Assembly (NCBI GenBank): GCA_034509425.1
Contig: JAVTVJ010000558.1
Coordinates: 1-64,000, forward strand
DNA from: Eopsaltria australis
Lineage: Eukaryota > Chordata > Aves > Passeriformes > Petroicidae
Direction: 5' to 3'
Length of the DNA stretch: 64,000 nucleotides
The notes below the pieces were generated by a model. It worked only from the letters and a program-made list of their open reading frames with translations. It was not told the origin of the DNA and searched no databases. This document shows, one piece after another, positions 52,480 to 63,406 of the stretch (its first letter is position 1; every line of letters begins with the position of its first letter). A program made the translations under genes and the position numbers.

Positions 52480-53358
52480 CTAAGGGGAAGATATCAAGAA
52501 GAAGGGTCTCAGTGATTTTTCTTGATGACTGTCGAAGTTTGGAGTTTTCTTTTTCCTTCTCTTCCACGCTGATCTCTGTGGAGCAGCATCTGTTGGTGGA
52601 TGCGACTGGATCTGCTCTGGTGGATGTGTTGGGTGGAGAGTTGTGATGCCTACTAACTTCAGCCATCGTGGTTCAAGTGACTGGTCATCTGGGATCGCCT
52701 CTGATGGGGTCTCCAGTGGCATGGGTGGTGATGGAGAGCAGGACACAGTGGATTCAGCTTTTAATTTCTTTGAGGAGCACGGTGCCGATCCATTTCCCGA
52801 ATGGGATGGAGCATGTGGTGTCCAGGAGCCTGTGGAAGACTTAGGTGGAGGGTGATTAGAACTGTTCAGCAGGCTTTGAAGCTGCTGCTTCCATATCTTT
52901 TCCCACACCCAATACTGAACCTTAACTAAAATGCCTGTCAGGATTGTTTTTATGTCAGATGGGACCAGCACACCTTCAAAGTGAGGAGAATCTCTCCCAA
53001 GCTCTCTCTCCACTTTGCTAGGCTGTCGCAAGGCTGCAGGTGACTGTGATTCCCATCGTGGGTTGTTACCCTGAGGGCTGTGCACACCTGATGCCACTGC
53101 AGGGTCTGGCTGACCGGCTGTATCGCAGGCTTCAGCCTCTCCACTTTTCGGCCCCCAATCCCGGGGTGTGAACGAGGGAGCGTGGGGATCTGGAAGTGGG
53201 CGGTGGTCAGGGGTGGGAACTGCAGTTGATATGAGCAGTCCAGGCGCGGGGTGGGGCGGGGATCTCCCTCGGGCTGGGGCAGGGACCTCCGGCGCGAGGG
53301 GAGGGACCCGACGCGAAGACATCATCGGCCGCGGGGGGGGAGCCCGACGTGGGGCCAA
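52480..53358 (-). CDS. fused partial capsid / pro-junction / pol-tail ORF (N)
   Basis: A 292-codon open frame. Its N-terminal part is GC-rich linker, then the start of capsid ('NNPRWESQS', 'SDIKTILTGI', 'VQYWVWEKIWKQQL'). It then passes directly into sequence like the nucleocapsid/pro junction of E4 ('SKKLKAESTVS') and, further on, into the basic pol tail 'AWKRRKKKTPN'. No zinc knuckle, protease or polymerase domain remains. The upstream matrix frame (53956-53207) is in a different phase, so a frameshift or break lies in the linker near 53250. Whether this fusion is translated is unknown; it could equally be a by-product of deletion. Confidence 0.6.
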   Translation of the reverse strand: MAPRRAPPPRPMMSSRRVPPLAPEVPAPARGRSPPHPAPGLLISTAVPTPDHRPLPDPHAPSFTPRDWGPKSGEAEACDTAGQPDPAVASGVHSPQGNNPRWESQSPAALRQPSKVERELGRDSPHFEGVLVPSDIKTILTGILVKVQYWVWEKIWKQQLQSLLNSSNHPPPKSSTGSWTPHAPSHSGNGSAPCSSKKLKAESTVSCSPSPPMPLETPSEAIPDDQSLEPRWLKLVGITTLHPTHPPEQIQSHPPTDAAPQRSAWKRRKKKTPNFDSHQEKSLRPFFLISSP

Positions 53359-53956
53359 TCAACGCGAAGGGGAAGGAGCCGTGGGAGGGGCTGGGAGGAT
53401 TCGTGGGCTTTCGGCGTGAGGCTGCGCAGTGGGCGCACGGGTGTAGGCACGGCGCCACGAGGCCGCCGCCATCTTTAAACTCGGAACAATGGGGGAGCGC
53501 AGCCGGCGCGAGTTTGACTGAGGGCTCGGAGAAAGGGTTTGGGGTGAAGCTCGCTATGAGGGAATCAGTCTCATAGCGGGGAGAACTGAGGGGCGCACTT
53601 CCCTGTAGCGGGGAAGAGGGATTGGGAAAAGGGGAATTAGGAACGTGGGGTGGGTGAGTCGGGGATTTCGAACTTTCAGGACAATTACGCAAAGTATAAC
53701 AAATTACAATCAACAACGGGAAAAATTTTCGGACAGAAACATCACCCCCTCTCTCCACTGCCTCTAAACGTTTTTCTACTAACTCCCAAAAACTCAGAGT
53801 TTTAACAGAAGAAGCAGAAGCAAGAGGGACATAGGCAAAGATCCATTTAACAAAACGTTTCCAAGCCTTCTTATTAGCATTCCCGTTTTTTAACTTTAGG
53901 GTCTCTTTAACTTGGACATAAAACTCCTGCTCTATTCGGGACAGCTTAATACCCAT
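53207..53956 (-). pseudogene. gag: gag matrix and linker of N
   Basis: ATG at 53956 gives Met-Gly-Ile-Lys (myristoylation signal). The matrix-like domain is about 100 residues ('FVKWIFAYVPL', 'VRKFFPLLIVICY' recall E3 and E2 matrix), followed by the Pro/Ser-rich linker and a stop at 53207. Capsid continues in another frame (see 52480-53358). 249 codons open. It would target membranes but cannot assemble a normal particle alone. Confidence 0.8.
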
Positions 53957-54452
53957 TGTCTCCGAATAAAAGCCTCCTTGCTCTTTTTATACGGTACAAA
54001 ACTCTCCCTCGAGCCTGATTCCCGCTGCCTATCGCGGATTAGACCTCACCGTCTGCGCTCGGTTCTCGGTGGCTTTCCCGCCGCTATCACGGGCACCGAG
54101 CTTCGCCGCCGCGCGCGGATCCTGGTCCTTTCCCACCGCGCCTCGCAGCCGCCAAACCTCACCGCTCCGTGCGGGTCTTGGTTCCTCGATCCCGGCTTCA
54201 GTTGCCGTCACCGGCTCCGGAGGGAGAAACATCCAAAAGAGCAAGGGTCTCTGGTCTCGTCAGTCCGCTCAGCTAGCGTACACACTTCAGACGCTCCAGA
54301 ACGGTTGCTGACGGCCCCTGCCAGCCCCCCGCTAAAACGCGGAAGTTCTCGCTAGGGGAGCGACGTCCCGAAGGCGCAGTCCGGACCGCTGCTGCGTATC
54401 CAGGTCGCTCGCAGGGAACCCCGAGAGGTCGGAGTCTCTGTTCGGTGCGCCA
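53957..54452 (-). promoter_or_regulatory. 5' leader and primer binding site of N
   Basis: The primer site in sense orientation is TGGCGCACCGAACAGAGAC (54452-54434), close to a tRNA-Lys(UUU)-type site with an inserted base. The remaining approximately 480 nt leader is kept at full length, as expected if it carries packaging signals needed for mobilisation in trans. Confidence 0.7.
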
Positions 54453-54454
54453 CT

Positions 54455-55027
54455 TGTTGCGTTCCCTGCTTCAGTCCCACCCTGGTACCGGCAGCGGAGT
54501 CCTAGCCCTATCCTAGGATGCCGTTCGCCCTCGGGAAGGCACCCTCGGAGTGCTGACTATGAGCACAGCTGGCCCGCGTTCGGTCCGGGGAGATGTTGCC
54601 CCCGGAGCGTGGTGAAACAGCAAAGAACTACCAGAGAAGGAGGTCTCTTGGTATGTGATTTCGGTAGGTTTATTGCCTCCAAAGGGAGCACATGGACCAA
54701 GAGCCAAGAGCAGCTTATTACATCGGTATTTAAGGGAGGAACAACACCCAATAGGATGAGGGCAGGGGACAATACAGGGGAGGGGCTGGGGTACATGATC
54801 AAATGGGGTTTAGGGGGGGGAGGGGAACAGAGAGAACAACGAATGAACTATGGAGTGACAGGGAATTTCCCAGAGCGGGAATACATAACAGACAAGTCCA
54901 GTAACCAATAGCAGGAGCTTGGGGTCCGTGGATTGGTGGTCCAACTGCTACCCCTGGGAGCTCCGGGGGGAAACCCTCTGTCCGTGGAACCTGTCCGGAA
55001 GTCCTCTGGTTCCGAACCACCGCAACA
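54455..55027 (-). repeat. 5' LTR of N (class II family 'b')
   Basis: 573 bp; nearly identical to 51725-52296 (three substitutions and one G indel by eye). Flanked outside by CCAATC. Confidence 0.93.
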
Positions 55028-55033
55028 CCAATC

Positions 55034-56082
55034 CACTATATAGAAAGCCAGAGGTACACTACTTAAGTGAAAATTCTGTATTAAAATACTGGATTTTTTT
55101 TTCAGAATGATAAGGCTGGGGTAACACAACTTCTATCTAAAAGAATAATTAATTTGATTTTGACAAATTGTTATAAAACATTTGAGATGCAGTACAGCTC
55201 TACTAAAAAAAGAAAATGCCCCCCCCCCCCCCCTCCCCCATCTCCTTGGGCCATTGATGGTGGCTATTCTGAAGTTATCAATCAACTGAGTTCATTTGGT
55301 CTAAAAAGCTATAATTGGGGACAGGAAATAAAATTTAAAAATGCAGATAAAGGCTCTTTACACATAGGTCATGCAAAGAGGTAGAAATATACATTGATCG
55401 TAGCACATGCAAGGGAAGATTGCAGTAAAACGATGTTTCCTCAGATCACTGTCTATGCTTAAAAAGGACATGTTCAATGACAGAAGGGAATGTCAAAGAA
55501 AAGAGAGTCTGTGAGCGGGTAAGAAATAGATGAGAGCACTTTCCCATCTAGGCAATCTGTCTTCCAAAAATCTAATATAAGAAAGGAAATTTAAGTCAGC
55601 CCTAGGAGTATTCAGACTGCCTCAGAGCAGGAGATTTAGACATTTTCTCAGGATTTAAGATGGATAAAGATCAGACACAGAAAAAACCCACCCCAAAACC
55701 TAAAACTTGGCCTACTTGATTTATTCTTCTGGGAATTTCGGGGAGCTCCTGAAAGAACAGTGTCCTTGGCTGTTAATCACACCAAAGAGTTTTCCCTGGG
55801 ACCTCTCTACAGCCATTCTCTGTCTCAAGAATAGCACAAAATAGCTACAGCAGGTGGTTAAAGCTTTCTGGAAATCTTTTATTCCGCTGTGTTTCCAGGT
55901 GATAATTGAGGAGCACATTTCATTCTATGGCTCTGTGTTTTTCCTTGCTCTTCTGCAGTATTTGTAACCTGGAAATTTTCCTTGTGATCTCTTTGCACAC
56001 ATGCTTCTCCCCACCTGCCCTCAGACCTTACTCATGTTCCCAGCTTGGAGCTGTTGTGGTCCCTGGTGAGCTGCACAGGGAG
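55034..56082. other. AT-rich non-coding DNA with poly-C run
   Basis: No gene seen. Contains a pure C run at about 55219-55233 continuing CT-rich to 55241, and the second copy of the diverged repeat at 55438-55508. Confidence 0.6.
55438..55508 (+). repeat. diverged direct repeat, copy 2
   Basis: Counterpart of 51477-51555 on the other side of N. Confidence 0.55.
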
Positions 56083-56088
56083 AGGCCT

Positions 56089-56711
56089 GTGGCAGTGCTT
56101 GAAGCCCCGAAAGCCTCGGTCCCCCCTGAGAAGCTGTGGAATAAAGGTGCCCAAGCTTAAAGTCTCCCCTGGGGAGGAGACACAGGTGGTTTGCCCCGCA
56201 AGTGGGCTGAGTTTCTCAGGGGTGGTTCCCTTTTCCCCCATTAGTTTAAGCACCTGCCACTCTCCCGCCAATCATTCTTGTGTTCTAGAAAGTTCTGTTC
56301 CATTCAGTAGTTGATTGTACCCCTTGGTTTTCTGTTACCCCGTCTCCTCCCCTCTCTCCTTCCCGGTTAGTCCTGGTCCCCTGGTCCCTCCCTGGTTCCT
56401 CCCTCCTGGTGTTTGATGGTTGGATGGTGCCCTCACAATAAAAGTCTGTGCGCTGAGCTGTTCGGGGTCTTCTGATCCTAGACGCCCAGAGTGCAGTTGG
56501 ACCCCACGCCTCTGCGTCTCTATTACTCTAGCCAGAAGATCCCTCCCTATCCCTCCGGCCTCTATAGAGATAGCTTGCTCTCTAAGAGCTACCTGTGGCT
56601 GGGAACGCACCGATTCCCGCGGCAGCGAACTGGGGCTCCGGCGCTCAGGGACGCTGGCTGCAGACGCTGAGGGGTCGCTAGCCAAAGACCCTGGGGGCTA
56701 GCTGTCTGGCA
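56089..56711 (+). repeat. 5' LTR of E4 (class II family 'a')
   Basis: 623 bp; starts TGTGGCAGTG, aligned with the E1 LTR start TGTGGTGGTG, and ends TCTGGCA next to the primer site. AATAAA at 56437-56442. Confidence 0.82.
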
Positions 56712-57169
56712 GATTGGTGCCCGAGACAGGGAATACTAGCTTTCAGCTGGTGGTCTTTGGTGAGCGGCCCTGACCATCCCCGGTCAGGAGCGCCATCGGG
56801 AAGCCGACGCCCAGGCAAAGGCTCTTCTGTTTTAAGAAGCTCCTTTGTCTGGGGCACCGAGTTACCCCTCCGAAGTGGGGTGAGGCAGGATTTTCCCCAC
56901 CGAAGACGGGAGAAGATCCTGAGGGAGCTCAGCAGCCAGAGATCCCCCCCCAAAGGAGTTTTTTCATTGGTGCCTGTGAGGAGTGGCGGTGTAGGTCCGG
57001 GACCGGGGATTGCAAGGGTCCATTCAGGCTGCCAGGTACTGTGCCAGGGATCATAAGGGTCCGCGCAGGGAGTTAAGGCACAGGCCTCCGTGGCACCGTT
57101 CTTTTGCTTGCGCTTTTTAATTTGCTGCAGGTTTCCTTTGGGTGGAGACTTTAGTTTGTGGGTTTGAGA
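56712..57169 (+). promoter_or_regulatory. 5' leader and primer binding site of E4
   Basis: TGGTGCCCGAGACAGGGA at 56715-56732 resembles a tRNA-Lys(UUU)-type primer site with one substitution and one inserted base. The leader runs to the gag ATG at 57170. Confidence 0.65.
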
Positions 57170-59109
57170 ATGGGTGCGCACTTCACTCACCTGCAAAGGG
57201 AGGTTTACGTCCAGGTAAAAGCTACCCTTTTTAACAAGAAACGGGAATTTAATAGGGGAATTTTAAGGGGATTTGTTAGGTGGCTTTTTGTTGAATTTGA
57301 GAGTTCGGTTTCTGTAAGTTGAGTTCAGTTGCTTTCTTTCTGGGATCGAGTTGGGGATGTTTTATCTGATAAGATCAGAAACGGGGAGAATCGGGTTTTG
57401 AAGTTTTTTCCTTTGTTGATTTTAATATGTGATTGTTTAAGGGAAAAAGAGGGAGAAAAGGTTGGGTCCCCAGTTGTTCCTACCCCCGCTGTCCCTGAAC
57501 CCTCTCCTCCTTATCCCTCTTCCCCGAAGCGGCGAGAATCGCAGCGGGTAACCCTCCTAGAAGAGCAGGGCAGTTCCCCTGAAGTGCAGAGGCGATCCTG
57601 CCACTACCCTGACTCCCCGCGGTCCCCGCTGAGCCCCAGCCGTCGAGAGCTTGATGAATCCTCGGCGGACCTGTCCCTATCCCTCTTACCCATGCCCCAG
57701 TACCCAGTTGCGCCCGTTGCGCCATCCCCCCTGTTAAAACGAAACGGCGGCCGCCAAGATGGTGCCGACCGCGTGGCGAGGGGCCCCGCCAAAAACCACC
57801 GCGGCGGGAAAACCCCTGTCAATCTTGATGTGGACTCCTCCTCCGGCTCCTCTCATAGCTCCTCCCCTGAAACCACCCCACGTCTTGTCCTCCGCCCCTT
57901 GGGGTGGCCCTGGGTGATGGGGGCATCGAAGGGTGTTACTGCGTCGGGCTCCTCCCCTGTCATCGGGACCCCTCCCCAAGCTCGTGCGGTCTCCGCCCCT
58001 CGCGCCGCCTCCACTGAGGTCTCCACCCCCAAGCATCCGGTTCCCCACACCTAGAACCTGGAAGGGGGAAGGTCAATGCCTACCGGGACAGTAAACATCT
58101 AGAACCCGAAGGCCTGGGAGCCGAGGCCCAAGTCTCAGTGGGGGAGGAAGGACTGATTGCAGCACCGGTGCAATACAGGGGAAGGGGTGGGCAGAACCCC
58201 AAATGGGAGCCCTTCCCACCTCATAGCATAAAAGACCTATGCAAAGCCATTGGAGATTATGGGCTGGAGTCACCGGTGACTAAAGGGATGCTAAAAGCTA
58301 CCTTTAGGTCAAACCTAATGGTGCCGGAGGACATTAAATTAATTACAGATAGCATCTTACTGGACACTCAGTATTGGATTTGGGACAGAGCATGGCGCAG
58401 GCTGTTGGGAGAACTTTTAGAAAGCTATAAGGGGAAAGAAAACCTTGCAAATATCACCATGGACCATCTCTGTGGCGAGGGTGACTTTATTAAAGGGACC
58501 AAACAGGCAGAAAAAATCCCTAAGGAAGTTTTAAAAGACATTCAGCAGGCAGCACTGAGGGCTCTGCTGACTTTACCATCCACAGCAGTGCCCTCTGAAG
58601 GTTATGCAGCAATCCGGCAAGGGCCCACTGAAGGGTTTTCAGACTTTATTGAGAGAATAAAAGCTGCCTTAGCAAAACAGGAGGAGGACCCAGAAAATCA
58701 GAGAAAGATCCTATGGTCCTTGGCATTAGCAAATGCCAATGCAGACTGCAAAGCGGTCCTCAAGACCCTTCCCTGAGTGCCCAGGCCCACCACTGAAATG
58801 ATGGTGGAAGCTTGTGCGGAGGTAGTTCCATTATCGCCTCCACCACCAGTTCCCCCCACCCGAGCACCACAGAAAGGACTTGTCTCTGCTCCAGCCACTA
58901 ACACGGGGAACACTGGACAACCAAAGTGCTTTAATTGTGGGAGCCCTCACCATTTCGCACGCGGTTGCCCAAAACCTCGGAGATCTAACCACCAGTTTTC
59001 CAAGTCTCCCACAGGTCCCGGAGTGGCATACTGCCCGTGTGCGCACCAGCCACCAGAGGGAAACAGTCAGTGGAGCGCAGATCAGCACCGCGCCATGACA
59101 AAAAATTAA
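57170..59109 (+). pseudogene. gag: gag of E4, several breaks
   Basis: ATG at 57170 gives Met-Gly. The matrix frame has a TGA at 57320-57322, then is open (57329-58054) through 'LSFWDRVGDVL' and the Pro/Ser-rich linker to a TAG. Capsid continues in another frame (58138-58776) with 'TQYWIWDRAW' and the major homology-like 'IRQGPTEGFSDFIERI', ending at an in-frame TGA (58774-58776) after 'VLKTLP', the exact codon position of the TGA in E2. The same frame continues into nucleocapsid with one intact zinc knuckle 'CFNCGSPHHFARGC' and stops at 59107-59109. Confidence 0.88.
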
Positions 59110-59861
59110 AGGCTGCATCCACCGTGCGATCGGCCGCTCCGAAGGAACCTGCCGTCCCACCATCGACAGAAAGGGGAGACTGTCCAGGGCTCTGGGACAA
59201 CAAACTGGACTTGGTGAGTGTGGCTCCCCAACACATAACATCTCCAAGGTTTTCCCAAGTAAAGGTGTTCCTCAAGGGAGACATGCATCCTCGGACTGAC
59301 CTTTTAATAGTTGGGAATGCCACACGGGGGCCCCCGGAAGTGTTCATCTTACCGGAGGTCATCTCTGTTTTACCCAGGGACACTTTCAGGATCCACGTCA
59401 GCTGTGCGAACCCCCCGTGGTTCATTCCCCGAGGACAACGGCTGGCACATGCCATTCTCCTTCCAAGAGACTTTCCAAGCAGAACTCGCACACCAGTAGT
59501 GTGCTGGTCACAAATAATGGGCACAGACTGACCACACCTTAGTTGCCATCTCCAGAACGGTGGGTCGACGGTACAAAGGAGTGGGATGCTGGACACGGGC
59601 TCAGACATAACCATCATAGCTGAGTCCGAGTGGCCACCCCAGTGGGGACTTTGCCCCGCTGATGGGAAGATCACGGGAGTTGGGGGGTCCACGTCCTCAC
59701 AGAAAAGTACCAACAACATAGTCGTTGAAGGACCCGACGGGCACACTGCCACCATCCGCCCGTTAGTGGTGCCCTCCGGCTTCACTCTGTGGGGACGCGA
59801 CGTTCTCTCTCAGTGGGGGACTCACCTAGAAATCCCTGCCTCTCCAGCTCAGGATTTCTAA
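59058..59861 (+). pseudogene. pro: pro of E4: dUTPase-like remnant plus protease, one stop
   Basis: Entered by -1 slip at GGGAAAC (59058-59064); an AAAAAAT run at 59100-59106 is a second candidate. Degenerate dUTPase-like block 'RGPPEVFILPE', 'PWFIP', 'HAILLPRDF', then an in-frame TGA at 59529-59531, then protease 'LDTGSDITIIA' and '[10 protein letters not shown]', ending with TAA after the GGATTTC slip site (59852-59858). Confidence 0.85.
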
Positions 59862-62439
59862 TTGGGGCCACTGAGGGGCGCACCACCCACACCGTTCCAC
59901 CTTTGATGTGGACAACTGACAAACCAGTGTGGGTGGAGCAGTGGCCCCTTACTAAAGAAAAGCTTAGCGCTCTAGAGTCCCTCGTGGAGGAGCAGCTTTC
60001 CAAGGGGCATGTCGTACCATCAAACAGCCCTTGGAACTGCCCGATCTTTGTCATCCGCAAACCTGGCAAGGATCGGTGGAGGCTCCTCCATGACCTGAGA
60101 CAAATAAACAAGGTCATTGTCGACATGGGACCCCTCCAACCGGGCCTACCATCGCCTGCCATGCTCCCGCGTTAGTGGCCACTTGCGGTGATAGACATCA
60201 AGGACTGTTTCTTCAGCATCCCACTCCATCCCGACGATGCACCCAGGTTTGCATTCTCAGTACCATCAACCAACAGGGAGGCCCCCCAGTGACGTTACCA
60301 CTGGACCGTCCTCCCCCAGGGGATGAAGAATTCACCTGTAATTTGCCAGTGGTACGTCGCTCAGATTTTAACACCTGTCCGAAGGGCCTTCCCAAAAGCC
60401 GTGATATATCATTACATGGATGACATGTTGGTCTGTGCCCCATCCGAAGGCTATTTAAAAAGGACATTAGACTCGACTGTAAGTGCTATCCAGAGTGCCG
60501 GGATGGAAATCCATCCCGAGAAGGTGCAACGGACCTGCCCATGGACCTATCTTGGCATCCATGTGAGCAAGAGGACTGTTGCACCCCAGCAGCTCACCAT
60601 CAAGGACGAGCCAAGGACCCTCCACGATCTCCATCAGCTGTGTGGATCCATCAACTGGGTTCATCCACTGCTGGGGCTGACGACGGCAGACCTCGCCCCC
60701 TTATTCCACCTCCTCAAGGGTGGCGAGGGCCTCGACTCGCCGAGACAACTTACGGCGGATGCCAGGGAGGCTGTGGGTAAGGTACAGCAGGCACTTTCAT
60801 CCCGGCACGCCCACCGGGTGGCACCTGAACTACCATTCCGTTTTCCATCCTAGGCCAAACTCCTAACTATCATGGACTTATATTTCAATGGGACGGGAGG
60901 TCGAAGGAGCCCCTCTTGATAATAGAGTGGGTGTTCCTCCCTCACATACCGTCAAAAAGTATTACAACGCCACAAGAGCTGGTGGCAAGGTTAATAACTC
61001 GAGCGAGGACCAGGCTCCGCACCCTTGCGTGGTGTGATTTCCCATTCATTTGTGTGCCCTGGCGTGGTGAGGATTTGGAGAGTTTGCTCCAAACCAACGA
61101 GCACCTCCAGTTCGCTCTAGACACTTACCCAGGCCAAATTAGTGGCAAGAAATTAAAACACCAACTGTTCAATATGAACTTCCATTTGGCTCCAAAGTTT
61201 CTTCAAAGTAAAAGTCCATTGGATGCTCTGACCGTTTTTACAGATGGCTCAGGGTCCTCTCACAAGTCAGTTCTGACTTGGAAGGACCCTAGGACCCAGC
61301 AGTGGGAGTCTGGGGTCCATGTGGTGGAGGGATCCCCACAAATTGCAGAGCTTGCAGCCGTGGTCAGAGTGTTCGAGAGATTCCAGGAACCTCTGAATTT
61401 GGTGACTGATTCGGCGTATGTGGCCGGAGTAACTGCCAGAGCTGAACATTCTTTGCTAAAAGAGGTGCCCAACGAGAAATTATTTGGGTTGCTCTCAAGA
61501 TTAGTATTCCTTCTCTCCCACCGAGAGCATCCCTTCTATGTAATGCATGTGAGATCACACCAAGATCTCCCAGGATGCATCTCAGAAGGGAACCGCAGGG
61601 CAGATGCCTTAGCCATGGCCAGACGTCTTCGCGCAGGCCAAGCTCATCCACCAGTTTTACCATCAAAATGCCCCTGCCCTCCAGAGGATGTTCCATCTGC
61701 CTCTGGAGCAGGCAAGGGCCATAGTGGCGACATGTCCCAGCTGTCAGTCCCACCACATGCCATCATTACATCCAGGGGTCAACCCCTGGGGACTGAACAG
61801 CCGCGAAGTTTGGCAAACTGATGTGACACGTATAGCCGAGTTCGGTAGGCTCAAATATGTACACCTTTCAATAAACACCTTTTCAGGAGGCATCTATGCC
61901 TCAGCCCATACGGGCAAAAAGGCCAGAGACATAATAAAACATTTCCTGATGGCTTTTTCAGTTCTAGGCACACCCAAACACGTGAAAACTGATAATGGAC
62001 CTGCGTACACCTCGACCCGGCTTAGAGTTCCTCCAGTCGTGGGGAGTAGCCCACTCCACTGGCATACCGCACTCCCCCACTGGACAGGCGATTGTGGAAC
62101 GGGCGCACCAAACCCTCAAGAGAGTCCTTCACCAGCAGCAGGGAGGTACAGACATAAGATCGCCCGTTGAGCGACTCTGTAAGGCACTCTTCACAATTAA
62201 TTTTTTAAATTGTTCAAAGGAAGAGCCCGTCCCCCCTGTTTTCTGACACTTTTCAAATTCGGCCTCTACTAAACTAAAAGAAAATCCACCGGTGCTGGTC
62301 AAGGACCCGGAAACCCATCAGGTAGAGGGGCCCCTTCCACTAATCATCTGGGGCCGAGGGTAAACATGAGTATCAACATCAAAAGGTCCGAAATGGGTCC
62401 CTGCCAAGTTCGTAAGGCCATTCAGACCTGCTAACCACC
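59852..62439 (+). pseudogene. pol: pol of E4, multiple stops and frameshifts, truncated
   Basis: RT starts after the pro-pol slip. '[13 protein letters not shown]' is intact. A TAG at 60173-60175 and a TGA near 60290 interrupt the palm. 'YHYMDDMLV' is present near 60408. A frame change near 60840 is followed by RNase H ('TVFTDGSGSS', 'IAELAAVV', 'VTDSAYVAG') in the new frame. Further shifts fall near 61615-61690 and 61980-62040 in integrase, whose 'TDNGPAYTS' and 'AIVERAH' motifs remain visible. The C-terminal domain has a stop in the WGRG region near 62360. Sequence ends at 62439, where a solo LTR is inserted in the codons after 'KFVRP'. Confidence 0.88.
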
Positions 62440-63400
62440 TGTTATGATCTAATTATTAGGGTTCTTTGGAGATACCTCTGCCCGAATTAAGGTACAAACA
62501 AGACCATACGCCAATCAATAGTATGGGTTTTATTTGATAGTAAATATGAGAGAGAGAGAGAGAGAGAAGAAAAGAGAAAAAAGGGGGAGTAGGGAGAAAG
62601 ATGGGGGGACAGAGAGGGACAGAGACAAAGAAGTATCACCACTCCGTGGGCCCCACTGGTGTCCTGATGTCCTCTTCAGCTGGTCTCGGTGGAGGAAGTC
62701 TCCCAAAAGCACAGAGTGCCATGGGTTGATATACACTCAGGCCAGGTGGAAATGTCCACGCATGTCCCCCTGGGGGAGGGGGCAGCCTCTAGCAGCAGAC
62801 TCTGCTTGCATCACGTGCAGTCGTGTGGTGCAAGGTGTCTGGGGAGCACTTTGGGGGGTCTGTGATGGATTGTGACTCCCCCTCAGCTGCTTTTCACGTG
62901 AGAGTCCCGTGGATGTGGCTTGTGGGGTTGGGGGTTCCACAGCTGGGCCAGTTTGTGTAATGGAGGATGAATGTGTATTGCCTCTGACCAGAGGTTATGC
63001 CATCCTCCTCCTCCTCCCCCCTTCAGCTGGGGGGTAAGACTGTGCAAACTTGGCTTCTGTGAGCTGTGCTCTGCCCCCCACCCCAAACTCAGCCAGAAAT
63101 TATTCTCAGTACAGCTGGCAGCTTCAGCCTCTGGGGACGCATTCCTTTCCCTCAGACTGAGATGACTGAACAATAGGCTTTTCCCTTTATCTAATCTCAA
63201 CAGTTTGGCTCGCGGTCCAAAGTCCTAGTCAGGTATCCTCAGGGAGGCTTCTCTGATCAAAACTTTACATCAGTGTTTGAGGCATGAACTATTTTCAGTC
63301 TCTGACACCACCTTCCTACAAGTAATCTTCCAGGTGAGACTGTCACAACAGCGGAAAATCAAGGTCAGCCGCAGTCCACCTGGAAGAGAAGATGCAAACA
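62440..63400 (-). repeat. solo LTR of unidentified family, inserted in E4 pol
   Basis: 961 bp starting TGTTATGATC and ending GATGCAAACA (TG...CA on either strand), between ACCACC (62434-62439) and CCCACC (63401-63406), a 6-bp duplication with one mismatch. TTTATT at 62529-62534 gives AATAAA near the end in minus orientation, so I assign the minus strand. Contains a GA microsatellite (about 62548-62567). No coding sequence; not similar to the other LTRs in the window. Confidence 0.65.
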
Positions 63401-63406
63401 CCCACC

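Larger units (their letters stand above)
51725..55027 (-). mobile_element. N: internally deleted, probably non-autonomous class II provirus
   Basis: 3.3 kb with two complete LTRs of the family 'b' type and a 2.16-kb interior. Flanks CCAATT (51719-51724) and CCAATC (55028-55033) match at five of six positions, fitting a 6-bp duplication with one later change. Sense order: 5' LTR, Lys-like primer site, leader, matrix, linker, start of capsid, a jump to the nucleocapsid/pro junction, a jump to the last codons of pol, a jump to the env membrane anchor, polypurine tract, 3' LTR. Reverse transcriptase, RNase H, nearly all integrase and most of env are absent, so it would depend on other proviruses. 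The LTRs differ by three substitutions and one indel. Confidence 0.9.
56089..62439 (+). mobile_element. E4: decayed class II provirus, 5' LTR to integrase
   Basis: 5' LTR, Lys-like primer site, leader, then gag, pro and pol in the order and relative frames of E2 and E3, with many stops and frameshifts. It is interrupted at 62440 by a solo LTR and does not resume before the window ends, so env and the 3' LTR are not visible. LTR and integrase place it in the same family as E1. The bases before the LTR (GAGGCC) cannot be paired with a right-hand duplication. Confidence 0.9.

Noticed and set aside
59100..59106. AAAAAAT as the main gag-pro slip site of E4
   Set aside because: It is in correct phase and could work, but it is absent from E2 and E3, whereas GGGAAAC is conserved in all three; kept only as a secondary candidate.
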